NCBI GenBank assembly: GCA_016222905.1
Contig: JACRPZ010000051.1
Location: 1 to 38,592 of the forward strand
Source of the DNA: Nitrospirota bacterium
GTDB taxonomy: Bacteria; Nitrospirota; Thermodesulfovibrionia; UBA6902
Direction of reading: 5' to 3'
Length of the DNA stretch: 38,592 bases
The notes beneath the pieces were generated by a model, which was given only the letters and a program-made list of their open reading frames with translations, was not told where the DNA came from and ran no database searches. The position numbers and the translations under genes were made by a program. The first letter of the stretch is position 1, and every line of letters begins with the position of its first letter. Positions 23,310 to 33,042 of the stretch are shown here, piece by piece.

Positions 23310-23371
23310 TATGTAAGAACTTAGAGCATTACATTGATCTTTTCTTAATTAGATTATAGGGAGGAATTGAA

Positions 23372-23719
23372 ATGAGCGACTTTAAAGTCACTGAGTCAGA
23401 CGGGGGTGGCGAGATAGTTCTGAGCGGATCTCTGACAATCAAAAATGCTTCAAAGCTGAGGACAAAGTTTATTGATGCTCTAATGAAGGAAGACAATCTG
23501 TCGGTCTGCATTGATGCTGACGCTGGAGTGGATCTCTCTTTTCTTCAGCTTCTATGTTCATCTCACCGCACTGCGTTAAAGCTTGGTAAATCAATCACGC
23601 TTAGAATTTTGGCCAAAGCTAATTTTCTTACCGCAGTGGAAAATGCAGGATACACCCGCAGAAGAGGATGTGCCCGCGACAATAACGGGACCTGCCTCTG
23701 GTTGGGAGACCGTCCATGA
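23372..23719 (+). CDS. STAS-domain protein
   Basis: A 115-residue single-domain STAS protein of the anti-anti-sigma/MlaB-like fold (KVTESDGGGEIVLSGSLTIKNASKLRTKFID region, residues 5-35, and LSVCIDADAGVDLSFLQLLCSSHRTA, with Ser54/Ser-rich face). In chemosensory clusters such proteins often sit beside CheY and may act as a phosphorylation target or scaffold. It is the first gene of the operon, with GGGAGGAA 6 bases before ATG, and overlaps cheY by ATGA. Confidence 0.85.
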   Translation: MSDFKVTESDGGGEIVLSGSLTIKNASKLRTKFIDALMKEDNLSVCIDADAGVDLSFLQLLCSSHRTALKLGKSITLRILAKANFLTAVENAGYTRRRGCARDNNGTCLWLGDRP

Positions 23720-24090
23720 ATAAGACAATTATGACTGTAGATGATTCAGCCAGCATCAGGATGATGGTGCAGTTCACGCTCATTGATCTAGGCTATGATA
23801 TAGTCATGGCAGCTAACGGAAAAGAGGCTCTTGAAAAGCTCACTAATAAAAAGATGCCGAAAATAGATCTGCTGATAACGGATTTCAATATGCCTGTACT
23901 CAACGGCATCGGCCTGATAAAGAGCGTGAGAGAAATTCCGGATTACAAGTTTATGCCGATCATAATGCTCACCACCGAATTTCAGCCGGAAAAGAAATTT
24001 GAAGGAAGGCAGGCCGGTGCGACCAGTTGGCTTGTAAAACCTTTCAAACCTGAACAACTGGTTGCGGTTGTAAAGAGGATGATAGGATGA
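23716..24090 (+). CDS. cheY: Chemotaxis response regulator CheY
   Basis: A 124-residue stand-alone receiver domain. The acid pocket Asp9/Asp10 (TVDDSASIRMM), phospho-acceptor Asp56 (LLITDFNMPVLNG), switch Thr86 (IIMLTTEFQ) and Lys108 (WLVKPFKPEQL) are all present. It is phosphorylated by the adjacent CheA. The output may be a motor or another effector; no flagellar genes are in the window. ATGA overlaps couple it to the STAS gene before it and to cheA after it. Confidence 0.95.
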   Translation: MNKTIMTVDDSASIRMMVQFTLIDLGYDIVMAANGKEALEKLTNKKMPKIDLLITDFNMPVLNGIGLIKSVREIPDYKFMPIIMLTTEFQPEKKFEGRQAGATSWLVKPFKPEQLVAVVKRMIG

Positions 24091-26216
24091 ACGAGGATTA
24101 CGAAATAATTATCGAGATATTCAAAGAGGAGGCTTGTGAACTGCTCTCTGAAGCAGAAAATTCACTCCTCGAACTTGAAAAAGCCCCCGGCAATAAGGAG
24201 GCTATTTCTGCTATCTTCAGGGCATTTCATTCCATCAAGGGTGGAGGCGGGATGTTCGGTTTTAACAATATAACGAGCTTTACTCATGAGATAGAAACGG
24301 TCTATGAAGACATCAGAAACGGGAAGATCATACCTGATAAAGAACTTATAGATATCTCCCTTGCCTCATGCGATGTGATACGGGAGATGATCAAAGCCCC
24401 GCATGCAGAACCTGACGAAAATGCCCGGGACATACTTGCCTCTCTCAGAAAATATCTCTCGCAGGAAAAGGTTGTCACTAAGACGCCAGCCGAATCCCCG
24501 AAAAAAGCCGTTACAACGGAACAGGAATCCGCAAGGATGGTTACTTACAGGATACGCTTCAGGCCTTTTCCGGGCATCTTTGCAACCGGCACAAACCCTG
24601 TTTTGCTGCTGAATGAGCTGCGCAATCTCGGAGAGTGCTGTATGATAGCCCATACTGATGAAATCCCTGAACTGGATGAAATTGATGCTGAGACATGCTA
24701 TACCGCCTGGGATGTCATTCTCACAACCAGCCGCGGCATTGACGCCATAAAAGATGTATTCATTTTCGTGGAAAGTGAATCCGAACTCGCAATAGAAATT
24801 ATAGATGATAGCGAAAACCCGGCAGAGAATTCCGATTACAAGAAACTCGGAGAGATCCTTATCGAAAAGAGGGACATAACTCAGGAGGACCTCGAGAGTG
24901 TATTAGGTGAAAGGAGGCTCATCGGAGAGGTGCTTATAGACAAGGGGCTTGTTGAGCCCGCATGTGTTCAGTCCGCGCTTAACGAGCAGGAACATGTGCG
25001 TCAGATAAGGGAGAACAGGATCCGGGCTGATGTTATTTCGAATATCAAGGTGCCTTCCGACAAACTCGATAAACTTGTAAATCTCGTTGGCGAACTTGTC
25101 ACTGTACAGGCACGTCTCAGCCAGACAGCAGCATACAGGGAGGACACTGAACTCAGTTCTATAGCGGAAGAAGTAGAGCGGTTGGCAGCCGAACTCAGGG
25201 ACAACACCATGAACATCCGCCTGCTGCCTATAGGGACTACCTTCAGTAAATTCAAACGTCTTGTAAGAGACCTTTCAAAGGAACTCGGCAAGGAAGTTGA
25301 GATGACAACTGATGGCGCTGATACTGAACTGGACAAAACAGTCATTGAGAGACTGAGCGATCCCCTGCTCCACCTTATAAGGAACTGCATAGACCATGGC
25401 ATTGAACTGCCTGAGGTGCGGGAGTCATCAGGCAAGCAGAGGAAGGGCACTATTAACTTATTCGCAAGGCATTCCGGGCCCAATGTCCTTATACAGGTGA
25501 GCGATGACGGAGAAGGCCTTGATAAAGATGCGATCCTGGCAAAGGCATCAGAAAGAGGATCGATAACAGCAGGCCAGGAGCTTTCAGATGATGAGATTTA
25601 TTCTTTAATATTTTCAGCAGGTTTTTCTACGACTTCAAATGCTACAAAAATATCGGGGCGCGGTGTAGGGCTCGATGTGGTTAAGAGAGCCGTGGATTTC
25701 CTCAGAGGCTCAATAACAATCGAAAGCAGGAGGGGGGCAGGAACAACGATCACTCTTGTACTGCCCCTGACCCTGGCCATTATAGAAGGGCTTCTTGTAA
25801 CTATCGGGGAGGAATACTTTGTACTGCCGCTTTCATCTGTAGAAGAGTGCGTAGAACTGATTCAAAAAGAGGTATCTGAGACCCGCGGAAGGCATATCCT
25901 GAACGTAAGGGGGAAAGCAGTACCATACATCAGGCTGCGGGAGCAATTTTCGATCAGCGGAATACCCCCCGCCATCGAACAGATAGTGATTGTGAAACAC
26001 GGCGGCGATCAGGTCGGCTTAGTAGTGGACAATGTGATCGGAGGACACCAGACAGTGATAAAGAACCTTGGTTGGATATACAGGAGTGCTGAGGGAATAT
26101 CAGGTGCGACTATTCTCGGAGACGGGTCGGTCGCTCTCATATTGGACATCCCAAAACTCTTGATGTGCGCATTGAACGAAGAAACAGTGTCACTGAATTT
26201 CAAGTACAACATTTAA
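24087..26216 (+). CDS. cheA: Chemotaxis histidine kinase CheA
   Basis: A 709-residue CheA. Domains in order: Hpt with phospho-acceptor His48 (AIFRAFHSIKGGGGMFGF), a linker, a P2-like domain (about 150-250), two helical repeats of the GspE N-terminal kind (LGEILIEKRDITQEDLESVL and IGEVLIDKGLVEPACVQSAL, about 256-305), the dimerisation helix pair (KLDKLVNLVGELVTVQARL), the HATPase_c domain with N box RNCIDHGIE, G boxes SDDGEGLD and SGRGVGLDVV, and a C-terminal CheW-like domain (about 565-700). All catalytic parts are intact. The GspE-N-like insert is not part of classical CheA. Confidence 0.96.
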   Translation: MNEDYEIIIEIFKEEACELLSEAENSLLELEKAPGNKEAISAIFRAFHSIKGGGGMFGFNNITSFTHEIETVYEDIRNGKIIPDKELIDISLASCDVIREMIKAPHAEPDENARDILASLRKYLSQEKVVTKTPAESPKKAVTTEQESARMVTYRIRFRPFPGIFATGTNPVLLLNELRNLGECCMIAHTDEIPELDEIDAETCYTAWDVILTTSRGIDAIKDVFIFVESESELAIEIIDDSENPAENSDYKKLGEILIEKRDITQEDLESVLGERRLIGEVLIDKGLVEPACVQSALNEQEHVRQIRENRIRADVISNIKVPSDKLDKLVNLVGELVTVQARLSQTAAYREDTELSSIAEEVERLAAELRDNTMNIRLLPIGTTFSKFKRLVRDLSKELGKEVEMTTDGADTELDKTVIERLSDPLLHLIRNCIDHGIELPEVRESSGKQRKGTINLFARHSGPNVLIQVSDDGEGLDKDAILAKASERGSITAGQELSDDEIYSLIFSAGFSTTSNATKISGRGVGLDVVKRAVDFLRGSITIESRRGAGTTITLVLPLTLAIIEGLLVTIGEEYFVLPLSSVEECVELIQKEVSETRGRHILNVRGKAVPYIRLREQFSISGIPPAIEQIVIVKHGGDQVGLVVDNVIGGHQTVIKNLGWIYRSAEGISGATILGDGSVALILDIPKLLMCALNEETVSLNFKYNI

Positions 26217-26242
26217 AATAAGCTTAAATAAGGAGGCTAAGC

Positions 26243-27934
26243 ATGTCTTTTCGAAATATGAAAATCGGAATAAAAATGGGGATTGGTTTTTTAGGTGTGG
26301 TCATCGTCTTTATCGTCGCCGCAGTCATAACGAGCTTTACGCTCTCTGTAGTAGAACAAAATGCAGGACACGTTAAAAATGAAAGTCTGCCCTTCGTTAT
26401 TCTCGCAGGAAGTATGGCAAGGAATATAGTACAGGTTCAGCAGTATCTGACCGATGTCTCTGCAAGCCACAACACTGACGGTTATGGGGAGGCGGAAAAA
26501 CAGGCGAACGAGTTCCGCGATGGCGTTGCACAATTCAAGAAAATGTTCAGGGATGAAAACGATTCAGAAGCGCTGAATGAGATAGAGACTATCGAAAATT
26601 ATTTTGACAAATTTTATGAAACCGGCAAGCAGATGGCGAACGTTTACGTAAACCAAGGGATGGAGGCCGGAAATAAAATTATGGAGGATTTTGACAAGGC
26701 TTCCCTGAATTTAACTGAATCCATCCTCAAATTCGAGAATAGTCAAAATGACGAGGCTGAACAAATGACTAAGGAGATGACCAGTTCAGTCGCAAAAACC
26801 AAACAGACGCTGATCATTTTCGGCATAGTGGCGGTTATCATCTCCGTGCTCCTGTCGTTCTTTATCACTCGCGGCATCACTCAGCCCCTTAGCGAAGGCC
26901 TGCTCGTGGCAAACAGTCTGGCTGCGGGAGATTTAACGATGGATGTCAAAGTGAGAAGTTCGGACGAGACAGGTCAGCTGCTTCTTGCCATGAAAAACAT
27001 GATTGAAAAACTAAAAGATATTGTGGTGGATGTAAAGTCAGCCTCTGACAATGTGGCATCCGGGAGCCAGCAGATGAGCTCCAGTTCAGAGGAGATGTCA
27101 CAGGGCGCTTCAGAGCAGGCGAGTTCTGTGGAAGAGGTCTCTTCTTCCATGGAAGAGATGGTGTCGAACGTACGGCAGAACGCTGATAATGCACTTCAGA
27201 CAGAGAAGATCGCTCTGAAATCTGCCAATGACGCAAGAGAAAGCGGTAAGGCAGTTGCCGATACTGTTATAGCAATGAAAGACATTGCCGGCAAGATAAC
27301 TATTATTGAAGAGATAGCGAGACAGACGAACCTCCTTGCCTTGAACGCAGCTATTGAGGCAGCACGAGCAGGCGAACACGGCAGAGGTTTTGCGGTCGTT
27401 GCATCAGAGGTGAGAAAACTTGCGGAGAGGAGCCAGGCAGCGGCGGCAGAGATAAGCAAACTCTCATCATCAAGCGTGGAGGTGGCGGAGATGGCAGGCC
27501 AAATGCTTGCCAAACTCGTGCCTGATATCCAGAAGACAGCAGAACTCGTGCAGGAGATAAACAGCGCAAGCGGAGAGCAGAACAGCGGCGCTGAGCAGAT
27601 CAACAAGGCAGTCCAGCAGCTTGACCAGGTTGTGCAGCAGAATGCGACCGTGGCCGAAGAGATGTCTTCTACTGCCGAGGAGCTTGCGGCCCAGGCCGAA
27701 AACCTACAAAACGCCGTAGAATTTTTCAAGGTAGGCGGCTCAGACAGAAGAAGGGTCACAACAGTGGAGCATAGGGCCCCTGTATTTGAACACAAGACAA
27801 AACTTGCGCATATTCCCCATCAGGGAATAAAACAGACAAAGGTCGCGCTTGCAAAGCCGGCAGCCCAAAAGGGTTTTACGCTCGACATGGGTGGAGCAAA
27901 GGACACTGAAGACAACGAATTCGAGAAATTTTAA
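26243..27934 (+). CDS. Methyl-accepting chemotaxis protein
   Basis: A 563-residue membrane receptor. Transmembrane segments lie at about 10-32 and 188-208, with a helical periplasmic sensor of about 155 residues between them (four-helix-bundle type, Asn/Glu/Gln-rich). A HAMP domain follows (209-262), then the signalling coiled coil. The conserved hairpin tip spans about 357-397 ([20 protein letters not shown] then [17 protein letters not shown]). The C-terminal tail ends NEFEKF. Ligand unknown. It lies between cheA and cheW, with an AAGGAGG ribosome site, and is presumably the dedicated receptor of this array. Confidence 0.96.
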   Translation: MSFRNMKIGIKMGIGFLGVVIVFIVAAVITSFTLSVVEQNAGHVKNESLPFVILAGSMARNIVQVQQYLTDVSASHNTDGYGEAEKQANEFRDGVAQFKKMFRDENDSEALNEIETIENYFDKFYETGKQMANVYVNQGMEAGNKIMEDFDKASLNLTESILKFENSQNDEAEQMTKEMTSSVAKTKQTLIIFGIVAVIISVLLSFFITRGITQPLSEGLLVANSLAAGDLTMDVKVRSSDETGQLLLAMKNMIEKLKDIVVDVKSASDNVASGSQQMSSSSEEMSQGASEQASSVEEVSSSMEEMVSNVRQNADNALQTEKIALKSANDARESGKAVADTVIAMKDIAGKITIIEEIARQTNLLALNAAIEAARAGEHGRGFAVVASEVRKLAERSQAAAAEISKLSSSSVEVAEMAGQMLAKLVPDIQKTAELVQEINSASGEQNSGAEQINKAVQQLDQVVQQNATVAEEMSSTAEELAAQAENLQNAVEFFKVGGSDRRRVTTVEHRAPVFEHKTKLAHIPHQGIKQTKVALAKPAAQKGFTLDMGGAKDTEDNEFEKF

Positions 27935-27946
27935 GGGGGTAATGAG

Positions 27947-28444
27947 ATGAACGCAACAGGAATTACAGAGACGACCCAGTATCTCACGTTCAGGCTTGGG
28001 GACGAGGTCTTTGCCCTCGATATTTCGAAGGTGAGAGAGGTACTGGATTTCACGTCTATAACCAAGGTGCCTCGCACGCCGGAGTTCATGAGGGGCGTTA
28101 TAAACCTCAGAGGCAATGTTGTGCCTGTAGTGGATATGAGGCTGAAATTCGGGATGACTAAGACCGAAAACACAGTAAACACCTGTATCATCATCGTGGA
28201 GATATACCTGGACGGCGAAACGACCATACTCGGAGCTCTGTCGGATTCAGTGCAGGAGGTGATAGACCTCGAACCCGGACAGATAGAGCCTGCCCCGAAG
28301 ATAGGTACGAGGCTGAGGACCGAGTTCATCAAAGGCATGGGAAAGCGGGATGGACAGTTCATCATCATCCTGGATATTGACAAGGTCTTTTCCGCGGATG
28401 AACTCTCTATTGTCAAGGATACCGGTGAGCAGGCATCTGCATAA
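27947..28444 (+). CDS. cheW: Chemotaxis adaptor protein CheW
   Basis: A 165-residue CheW that couples the receptor to CheA. The family pattern is clear: YLTFRLGDEVFALDISKVREVL at the start, TKVPRTPEFMRGVINLRGNVVPVVDMRLKF in the middle, and GALSDSVQEVIDL and FIKGMGKRDGQFIIILDIDKVF at the end. It starts 12 bases after the MCP stop behind a GGGGG-type ribosome site. A terminator-like hairpin follows it. Confidence 0.96.
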   Translation: MNATGITETTQYLTFRLGDEVFALDISKVREVLDFTSITKVPRTPEFMRGVINLRGNVVPVVDMRLKFGMTKTENTVNTCIIIVEIYLDGETTILGALSDSVQEVIDLEPGQIEPAPKIGTRLRTEFIKGMGKRDGQFIIILDIDKVFSADELSIVKDTGEQASA

Positions 28445-28495
28445 CCTTATAGGTAGACCTGAAGTTATCCTTATACAGTTTGTATAATTAATACA

Positions 28496-28522
28496 CCCTG
28501 CGGCATCAGCCGCAGGGTCTTT
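28496..28522 (+). terminator. Intrinsic terminator-like hairpin after cheW
   Basis: CCCTGCGGC (28496-28504), loop ATCA and GCCGCAGGG (28509-28517) form a perfect 9-bp stem followed by TCTTTC. The T tract is short, so partial readthrough into cheR is likely. A TATAAT at 28483-28488 just before it has no clear -35. Confidence 0.65.
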
Positions 28523-28555
28523 CATCAAGCCTGTTTCAGCCAGTTTAAAAATAAT

Positions 28556-29443
28556 ATGCATATTAATACCGACATTTCTGAAAATAAAGCCTACAATTCC
28601 TACAGTAAGATCATGACCGCCAAGCTTTCCGACAGGAATTTCACGCAGTTGAGTCAGTTTATCCATTCGGAGTGCGGCATCAAGATGCCGGTCCCCAAGA
28701 GAATTATGCTCGAGGCACGGCTGAAAAAGAGGCTCAGGGCGCTCGGCCTTGAATCCTATGAAGAGTACTGTGATTTTCTCTTTAGTCCGGAAGGCCTGGA
28801 AAAGGAGCGTGTCTTCATGATCAATGTGGTGACAACGAACAAGACTGATTTTTTCCGGGAACCGAGGCACTTCGAATACCTTGTGCAGAACGCGCTCCCC
28901 GAACTTATGCGCCTTTACGGAACCGGCATGAGGAAGCTCTGGTCAGCCGGATGTTCAACAGGAGAAGAGCCTTATACGCTGGCCATGGTGCTGAGCGAAT
29001 TTGCAGCCAGAACCCCTGGATTCGATTTCACTATTCTTGCTACTGATATTTCTACGACAGTATTAGAAAAGGCTGTCCGGGGGATATATAAAGAAGAAAG
29101 GATTGAGACCGTCCCTTTAGAGTTAAAGCGAAAATACCTGATGAAGAGCAAAGACAAGGGGAAAAAACTGGTAAGGGTTACTCCTGAGGTGAGGTCGCTT
29201 GTTAAATTTCGGAGATTGAACTTTATAGATCATGACTTCGGTATGAGAGAACTACAGGATGTTATTTTCTGCAGAAACGTCATCATATATTTTGATCGGT
29301 TGACACAGGAAAAAGTTTTAAAGAGACTCTGTAAACACCTCATTCCGGGCGGGTATCTTTTTATGGGACATTCCGAGACCCTGAGCAGTCTTGCTCTCCC
29401 TCTTGTCTCAGCAGGACCCATGGTCTATCGGAAGCCGCTATGA
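28556..29443 (+). CDS. cheR: Chemotaxis protein methyltransferase CheR
   Basis: A 295-residue S-adenosylmethionine-dependent methyltransferase that methylates receptor glutamates. The N-terminal helical domain (NFTQLSQFIHSECGIKMPV, ARLKKRLRALGL) precedes the catalytic domain with TTNKTDFFREPRHF, the SAM loop SAGCSTGEEPYTLA (130-143), and IFCRNVIIYFDR (about 238-249). The first ATG is at 28556, without a clear ribosome site; the ATG at 28613 (MTAKLSDRNF) is a possible alternative. The stop overlaps cheD (ATGA). Confidence 0.94.
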   Translation: MHINTDISENKAYNSYSKIMTAKLSDRNFTQLSQFIHSECGIKMPVPKRIMLEARLKKRLRALGLESYEEYCDFLFSPEGLEKERVFMINVVTTNKTDFFREPRHFEYLVQNALPELMRLYGTGMRKLWSAGCSTGEEPYTLAMVLSEFAARTPGFDFTILATDISTTVLEKAVRGIYKEERIETVPLELKRKYLMKSKDKGKKLVRVTPEVRSLVKFRRLNFIDHDFGMRELQDVIFCRNVIIYFDRLTQEKVLKRLCKHLIPGGYLFMGHSETLSSLALPLVSAGPMVYRKPL

Positions 29444-29982
29444 CAAGATTGCACGATTCTGATATCAAGAAAATATTTCTTAAGCCCGGTGAGATCTATA
29501 TAGGGGAGAGACCTGCCAAGGTGGTCACAGTCCTTGGTTCCTGTGTTTCAGTCACCATCTTCAGCAAGAGGCTGCGTATCGGCGCCATATGCCATGGAGC
29601 ATTGCCGCATTGCAGGAAAATGAGGAGATGCCATGATCTGTGCGACGATACCTTTAAGTATGTGGATTGTTCATTGCATTATATGCTCGGAAGAATGAGG
29701 AGTTTAGGATGCGCGGACAGCGAAATAGAGATCAAGCTCTTCGGAGGCGCAGACACATTGTCATCAAAGAAGGAAAATACCATCGGGAGCATGAATGTAA
29801 AGATGGCGCTGGATATAATCAGGCAGGAGAATCTTAGGGTAATAGCCGCTGATGTGGGAGACTCCTTTGGCCGGAAGATATTTTTCATGACCCATACCGG
29901 CGATGTATATCTGAAGAGGCTGATCAATGCCGCAGCAATTAGTCAGTCGCCGGGAGTGACCTTCAAGATGAGGGGGAAATGA
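29440..29982 (+). CDS. cheD: Chemoreceptor glutamine deamidase CheD
   Basis: A 180-residue CheD that deamidates receptor glutamines. The catalytic Cys35 ([12 protein letters not shown]) and His52 ([11 protein letters not shown]) are present, as are [10 protein letters not shown] and [20 protein letters not shown]. The ATG overlaps the cheR stop, and its own stop overlaps cheB by ATGA. No cheC or cheX lies in the window. Confidence 0.93.
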   Translation: MTRLHDSDIKKIFLKPGEIYIGERPAKVVTVLGSCVSVTIFSKRLRIGAICHGALPHCRKMRRCHDLCDDTFKYVDCSLHYMLGRMRSLGCADSEIEIKLFGGADTLSSKKENTIGSMNVKMALDIIRQENLRVIAADVGDSFGRKIFFMTHTGDVYLKRLINAAAISQSPGVTFKMRGK

Positions 29983-31040
29983 GGGAAAAGATCAAGGTCC
30001 TTATTGTGGATGACTCTTCCGTTGTCCGCCAGACGCTTAAGGATGTCCTTTCATCAGACCCCATGATTGAGGTTATGGGAACAGCACCCGACCCCTTTAT
30101 AGCGGCTGAAAAGATACGCCATGAAGTGCCTGACGTAATTCTGCTTGATATCGAGATGCCCCGGATGGACGGGGTCACATTTCTGCATAAGATAATGAGC
30201 CAGCACCCTATCCCCGTTGTGATATGTTCAAGCCTGACAGAGTCCGGAGCTGAAACTACCATGAAGGCGCTGGAATACGGTGCAATCGAGATCATACTGA
30301 AATCCAGGCTGGGCACAAAACAGTTTCTCGAAGAATCAAGAGTGCGCATCTGCGATGCTGTCAAGGCAGCTTCCGTGGCTAAAATAAGGCCTGTTGCGTC
30401 CAAGCCGCTTAAGATAAGCCCGAAACTCACCGCTGACGCGGTCATAGCGCCTTCAACAAAGGCCATGATACAGACCACAGAGAAGGTCGTTGTGGTCGGT
30501 GCTTCAACAGGCGGCACCGAGGCACTGCGGACACTGCTTGAGGATATGCCTCTCGATGCTCCCGGAATCGTAATAGTGCAGCATATGCCGGAGAATTTTA
30601 CCACTGCTTTTGCAAAGCGCCTTGACGGCACTTGCAGAATAACCGTTAAAGAGGCTGAAGATAATGACACTGTTATAAGAGGAAGAGCTCTAATTGCTCC
30701 CGGTAACCGCCACACATTGCTCAAGCGGAGCGGAGCGCGATACTATGTTGAAATAAAAGACGGCCCCCTGGTCTCCCGTCACCGGCCTTCGGTAGATGTG
30801 CTCTTCCGTTCTGCTACGAGATACGCGGGGAAGAATGCTGTTGGGGTTATTATGACAGGCATGGGCGATGATGGCGCTAAAGGGATGTTAGAGATGAAAA
30901 ATGCAGGCGCGTATACGATCGCCCAGGATGAAGCCACTTCCGTTGTATTTGGAATGCCCAATGAGGCGATCAAACTCGGCGGGGTCAATAAGGTGCTTCC
31001 GCTTGAAAGTATTGCCCATGAGGTTATACGGAAGACTTAA
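29979..31040 (+). CDS. cheB: Chemotaxis methylesterase/glutaminase CheB
   Basis: A 353-residue CheB: receiver domain with Asp11/Asp12 ([12 protein letters not shown]) and phospho-acceptor Asp57 ([14 protein letters not shown]), a linker (about 120-165), and the methylesterase domain with catalytic Ser176 ([12 protein letters not shown]), His202 ([10 protein letters not shown]) and Asp298 ([12 protein letters not shown]). All residues are intact. It closes the operon; no strong terminator is evident directly after it. Confidence 0.96.
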   Translation: MREKIKVLIVDDSSVVRQTLKDVLSSDPMIEVMGTAPDPFIAAEKIRHEVPDVILLDIEMPRMDGVTFLHKIMSQHPIPVVICSSLTESGAETTMKALEYGAIEIILKSRLGTKQFLEESRVRICDAVKAASVAKIRPVASKPLKISPKLTADAVIAPSTKAMIQTTEKVVVVGASTGGTEALRTLLEDMPLDAPGIVIVQHMPENFTTAFAKRLDGTCRITVKEAEDNDTVIRGRALIAPGNRHTLLKRSGARYYVEIKDGPLVSRHRPSVDVLFRSATRYAGKNAVGVIMTGMGDDGAKGMLEMKNAGAYTIAQDEATSVVFGMPNEAIKLGGVNKVLPLESIAHEVIRKT

Positions 31041-31131
31041 ATTTTTCAGCTATCTGCCGGCCTTTTCTTTCTCCATGGTCACACAATAAATACTTTTTCC
31101 CTTACATGCCGGAAGCATTCATTATCCGATT

Positions 31132-31212
31132 CCAATATCCTGTCGCTTTACCTATAGGCTACAGCTGACGGGATGATGTGTATCCTCAGTTCATTACTGA
31201 TGAATATGGTCT
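31132..31212. repeat. Conserved 3' flank of the TPR gene, copy 1
   Basis: This non-coding stretch (CCAATATCCTGTCGCTTTAC... to ACTGATGAATATGGTC) is similar to 38431-38507, which lies at the same place downstream of another TPR paralog. Blocks such as TCAGTT(C)nTTACTGATGA and CCTGTCGC are shared. It points to duplication of gene plus flank. The rest of the gap 31041-31242 shows nothing else. Confidence 0.55.
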
Positions 31213-31242
31213 TATGGTTTGCATTTTAAAAAGACTGCCCAC

Positions 31243-33042
31243 TTATTTTTTCAGAAGAAAGTCAAGAAACTTACGTGCCAAGGGATAATCATCAGGACTG
31301 ATTTCCAAGATGGTCTGGAATTCCTTTATAGCATCATCAACCCTTCCTTTATCTATATAAACAAGGCCGAGGTTATTATGGGCTTTGACATAATCAGGCT
31401 TTAGTTTAATTACAGTTTGGTATTCGTTTATAGCATCATCAACTCTTCCTTTGTCTATATAAGCAATCCCGAGATTATAATGTGCGTCAACATAATCAGG
31501 CTTTAACATCACTGATATTTCAAATTCTTTTATAGCTTCATCGGTCCTTTTCTGTTTTGCATATTCAAGGCCGAGGTTATGATGGGGGCGTGCCTTATTG
31601 GGACTCTTCTCTGCAGCATCTTCCCATAAACTCATATTGTCCTGCCATACGGTATTCCTTGCATATGTCGCACCTGAAAGTACAATAACTACAAGAAGCA
31701 TCACAGACACAGCCGCCTTTTTTGCGTATATGCCCCTATCTTTCCATCTTGCCAGCCCTGCTCCGATTGCCGCTGTTAATGCTATAAAAAAACCAACGGA
31801 CGGAAGATAAACTCTGTGTTCAAATATCACATCAATTATAGGTATAACACCTGATTCAGGCGACAGGGTTATAAAAAACCAGAATATTCCAAAAGAGATC
31901 AACCTAAGCCAACATCTGTCTCTTCTCTCCGGCCTTTTTGAAAGACGGTACAGATATATCCCTGAGATAATGACCGATAACAGAAACAAAAAAGAGAGAA
32001 CAACGGCAGGGTCTAAAAAAGAATTGTATATCGGATAATCATAATCAATATTCTGGTTTATTGGAAGAAATAATAGCCTGATATATGTCACTATCACACG
32101 GAACTGTGTAAAGAGATAGTCCCCCCTTGATATGCTTGCGCGTTCCCCTGATAGATTCACAGCTTCATCATTGATTCCGCTCAAAGCGGCGATGTGACCC
32201 CCTGTGTCTGCCAGAGACAGAGGAATAATGAGTATGGCAAGAAAAAAAGGGCTCAAATATAACGCTCTTTTCATCTTCTTCCCGTCAAAAAACATAAGTT
32301 CATATACGGCCATAACGATAGGAAGAGTAAAGGCAAACTCCTTTGTCTTCATCGCTAAAACAGCGGAGAGAAGTGAGACTGCATAGAGCATAGTGCATGA
32401 CACATAGCGTTTAGCTTGTTGTTCTTTGATCTCTTTCCACTTTATATACATTACAAGCGAAAGCAGGTAAAAGAGTGTGGCAAGAGAGGCAAATCTCTGG
32501 ACTATATAGGTGACAGCTTGTGTCTGTATCGGATGGACTGCGAAGAAAAGAACAGTAAAGAGAGTAATGAGATTGCGGGACCCATCAGGAAAAGGCAAAT
32601 GCCTTCCGGCAACTGAAAAAAACGGAGTTCTGAACGTAAGGATCATTAACCAATACAGAAGAACTGCATTGAATATATGGATAAATATATTGACCAGGTG
32701 ATAACCCATGACGTCAAGTCCGTGCAGTCTGTAGTTCAAAGCAAAGGTCAAATAGCCTATATATCGTGTTATTAAAAAGGCTTTGATGGGACCATTTGCT
32801 TTACTAATGCCTTCCACCATTGATGGGTCTGAATAATAGTGAAGATCTTTAATTGCAGGATTATCCACTATATTGGAAACATCATCAAATTGAAAAGGCG
32901 CATTGAACGTATTGGAATAAATCAGAAGAATAACGAATATGATAGTCAACACATGGATTAAAGGCTTGTTTAATGCTGGTATTGTATCAGTGGGGCGCGC
33001 CAGGCTGGTCTGTTCAGTCATTATGCCTTTCAAAAGTCTCAT
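31243..33042 (-). CDS. TMTC-like GT-C membrane protein with C-terminal TPRs (paralog A)
   Basis: A 599-residue membrane protein with about ten hydrophobic segments, then three TPRs (about 500-595: RPHHNLGLEYAKQKRTDEAI, AHYNLGIAYIDKGRVDDAI and AHNNLGLVYIDKGRVDDAI). Asp53-Asp54 in FNAPFQFDDVSNIV follows the first membrane span, the place of the catalytic acid in GT-C enzymes such as TMTC and PMT O-mannosyltransferases. The membrane part is nearly identical over long stretches to the protein at 36403-38364. A role in transferring sugar from a polyprenyl-phosphate donor to proteins is inferred. The ATG overlaps the methyltransferase stop. Confidence 0.85.
   Translation of the reverse strand: MRLLKGIMTEQTSLARPTDTIPALNKPLIHVLTIIFVILLIYSNTFNAPFQFDDVSNIVDNPAIKDLHYYSDPSMVEGISKANGPIKAFLITRYIGYLTFALNYRLHGLDVMGYHLVNIFIHIFNAVLLYWLMILTFRTPFFSVAGRHLPFPDGSRNLITLFTVLFFAVHPIQTQAVTYIVQRFASLATLFYLLSLVMYIKWKEIKEQQAKRYVSCTMLYAVSLLSAVLAMKTKEFAFTLPIVMAVYELMFFDGKKMKRALYLSPFFLAILIIPLSLADTGGHIAALSGINDEAVNLSGERASISRGDYLFTQFRVIVTYIRLLFLPINQNIDYDYPIYNSFLDPAVVLSFLFLLSVIISGIYLYRLSKRPERRDRCWLRLISFGIFWFFITLSPESGVIPIIDVIFEHRVYLPSVGFFIALTAAIGAGLARWKDRGIYAKKAAVSVMLLVVIVLSGATYARNTVWQDNMSLWEDAAEKSPNKARPHHNLGLEYAKQKRTDEAIKEFEISVMLKPDYVDAHYNLGIAYIDKGRVDDAINEYQTVIKLKPDYVKAHNNLGLVYIDKGRVDDAIKEFQTILEISPDDYPLARKFLDFLLKK

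Noticed and set aside
27196-27795. Minus-strand 199-codon frame
   Set aside because: It is antisense to the MCP coiled coil, and the Ser/Ala-rich translation is a shadow of receptor codons.
28247-28870. Minus-strand 207-codon frame
   Set aside because: It crosses the cheW end, a terminator hairpin and the cheR start on the opposite strand; there is no independent support.
29963-30724. Minus-strand 253-codon frame
   Set aside because: It is antisense to cheB, which has all catalytic residues.
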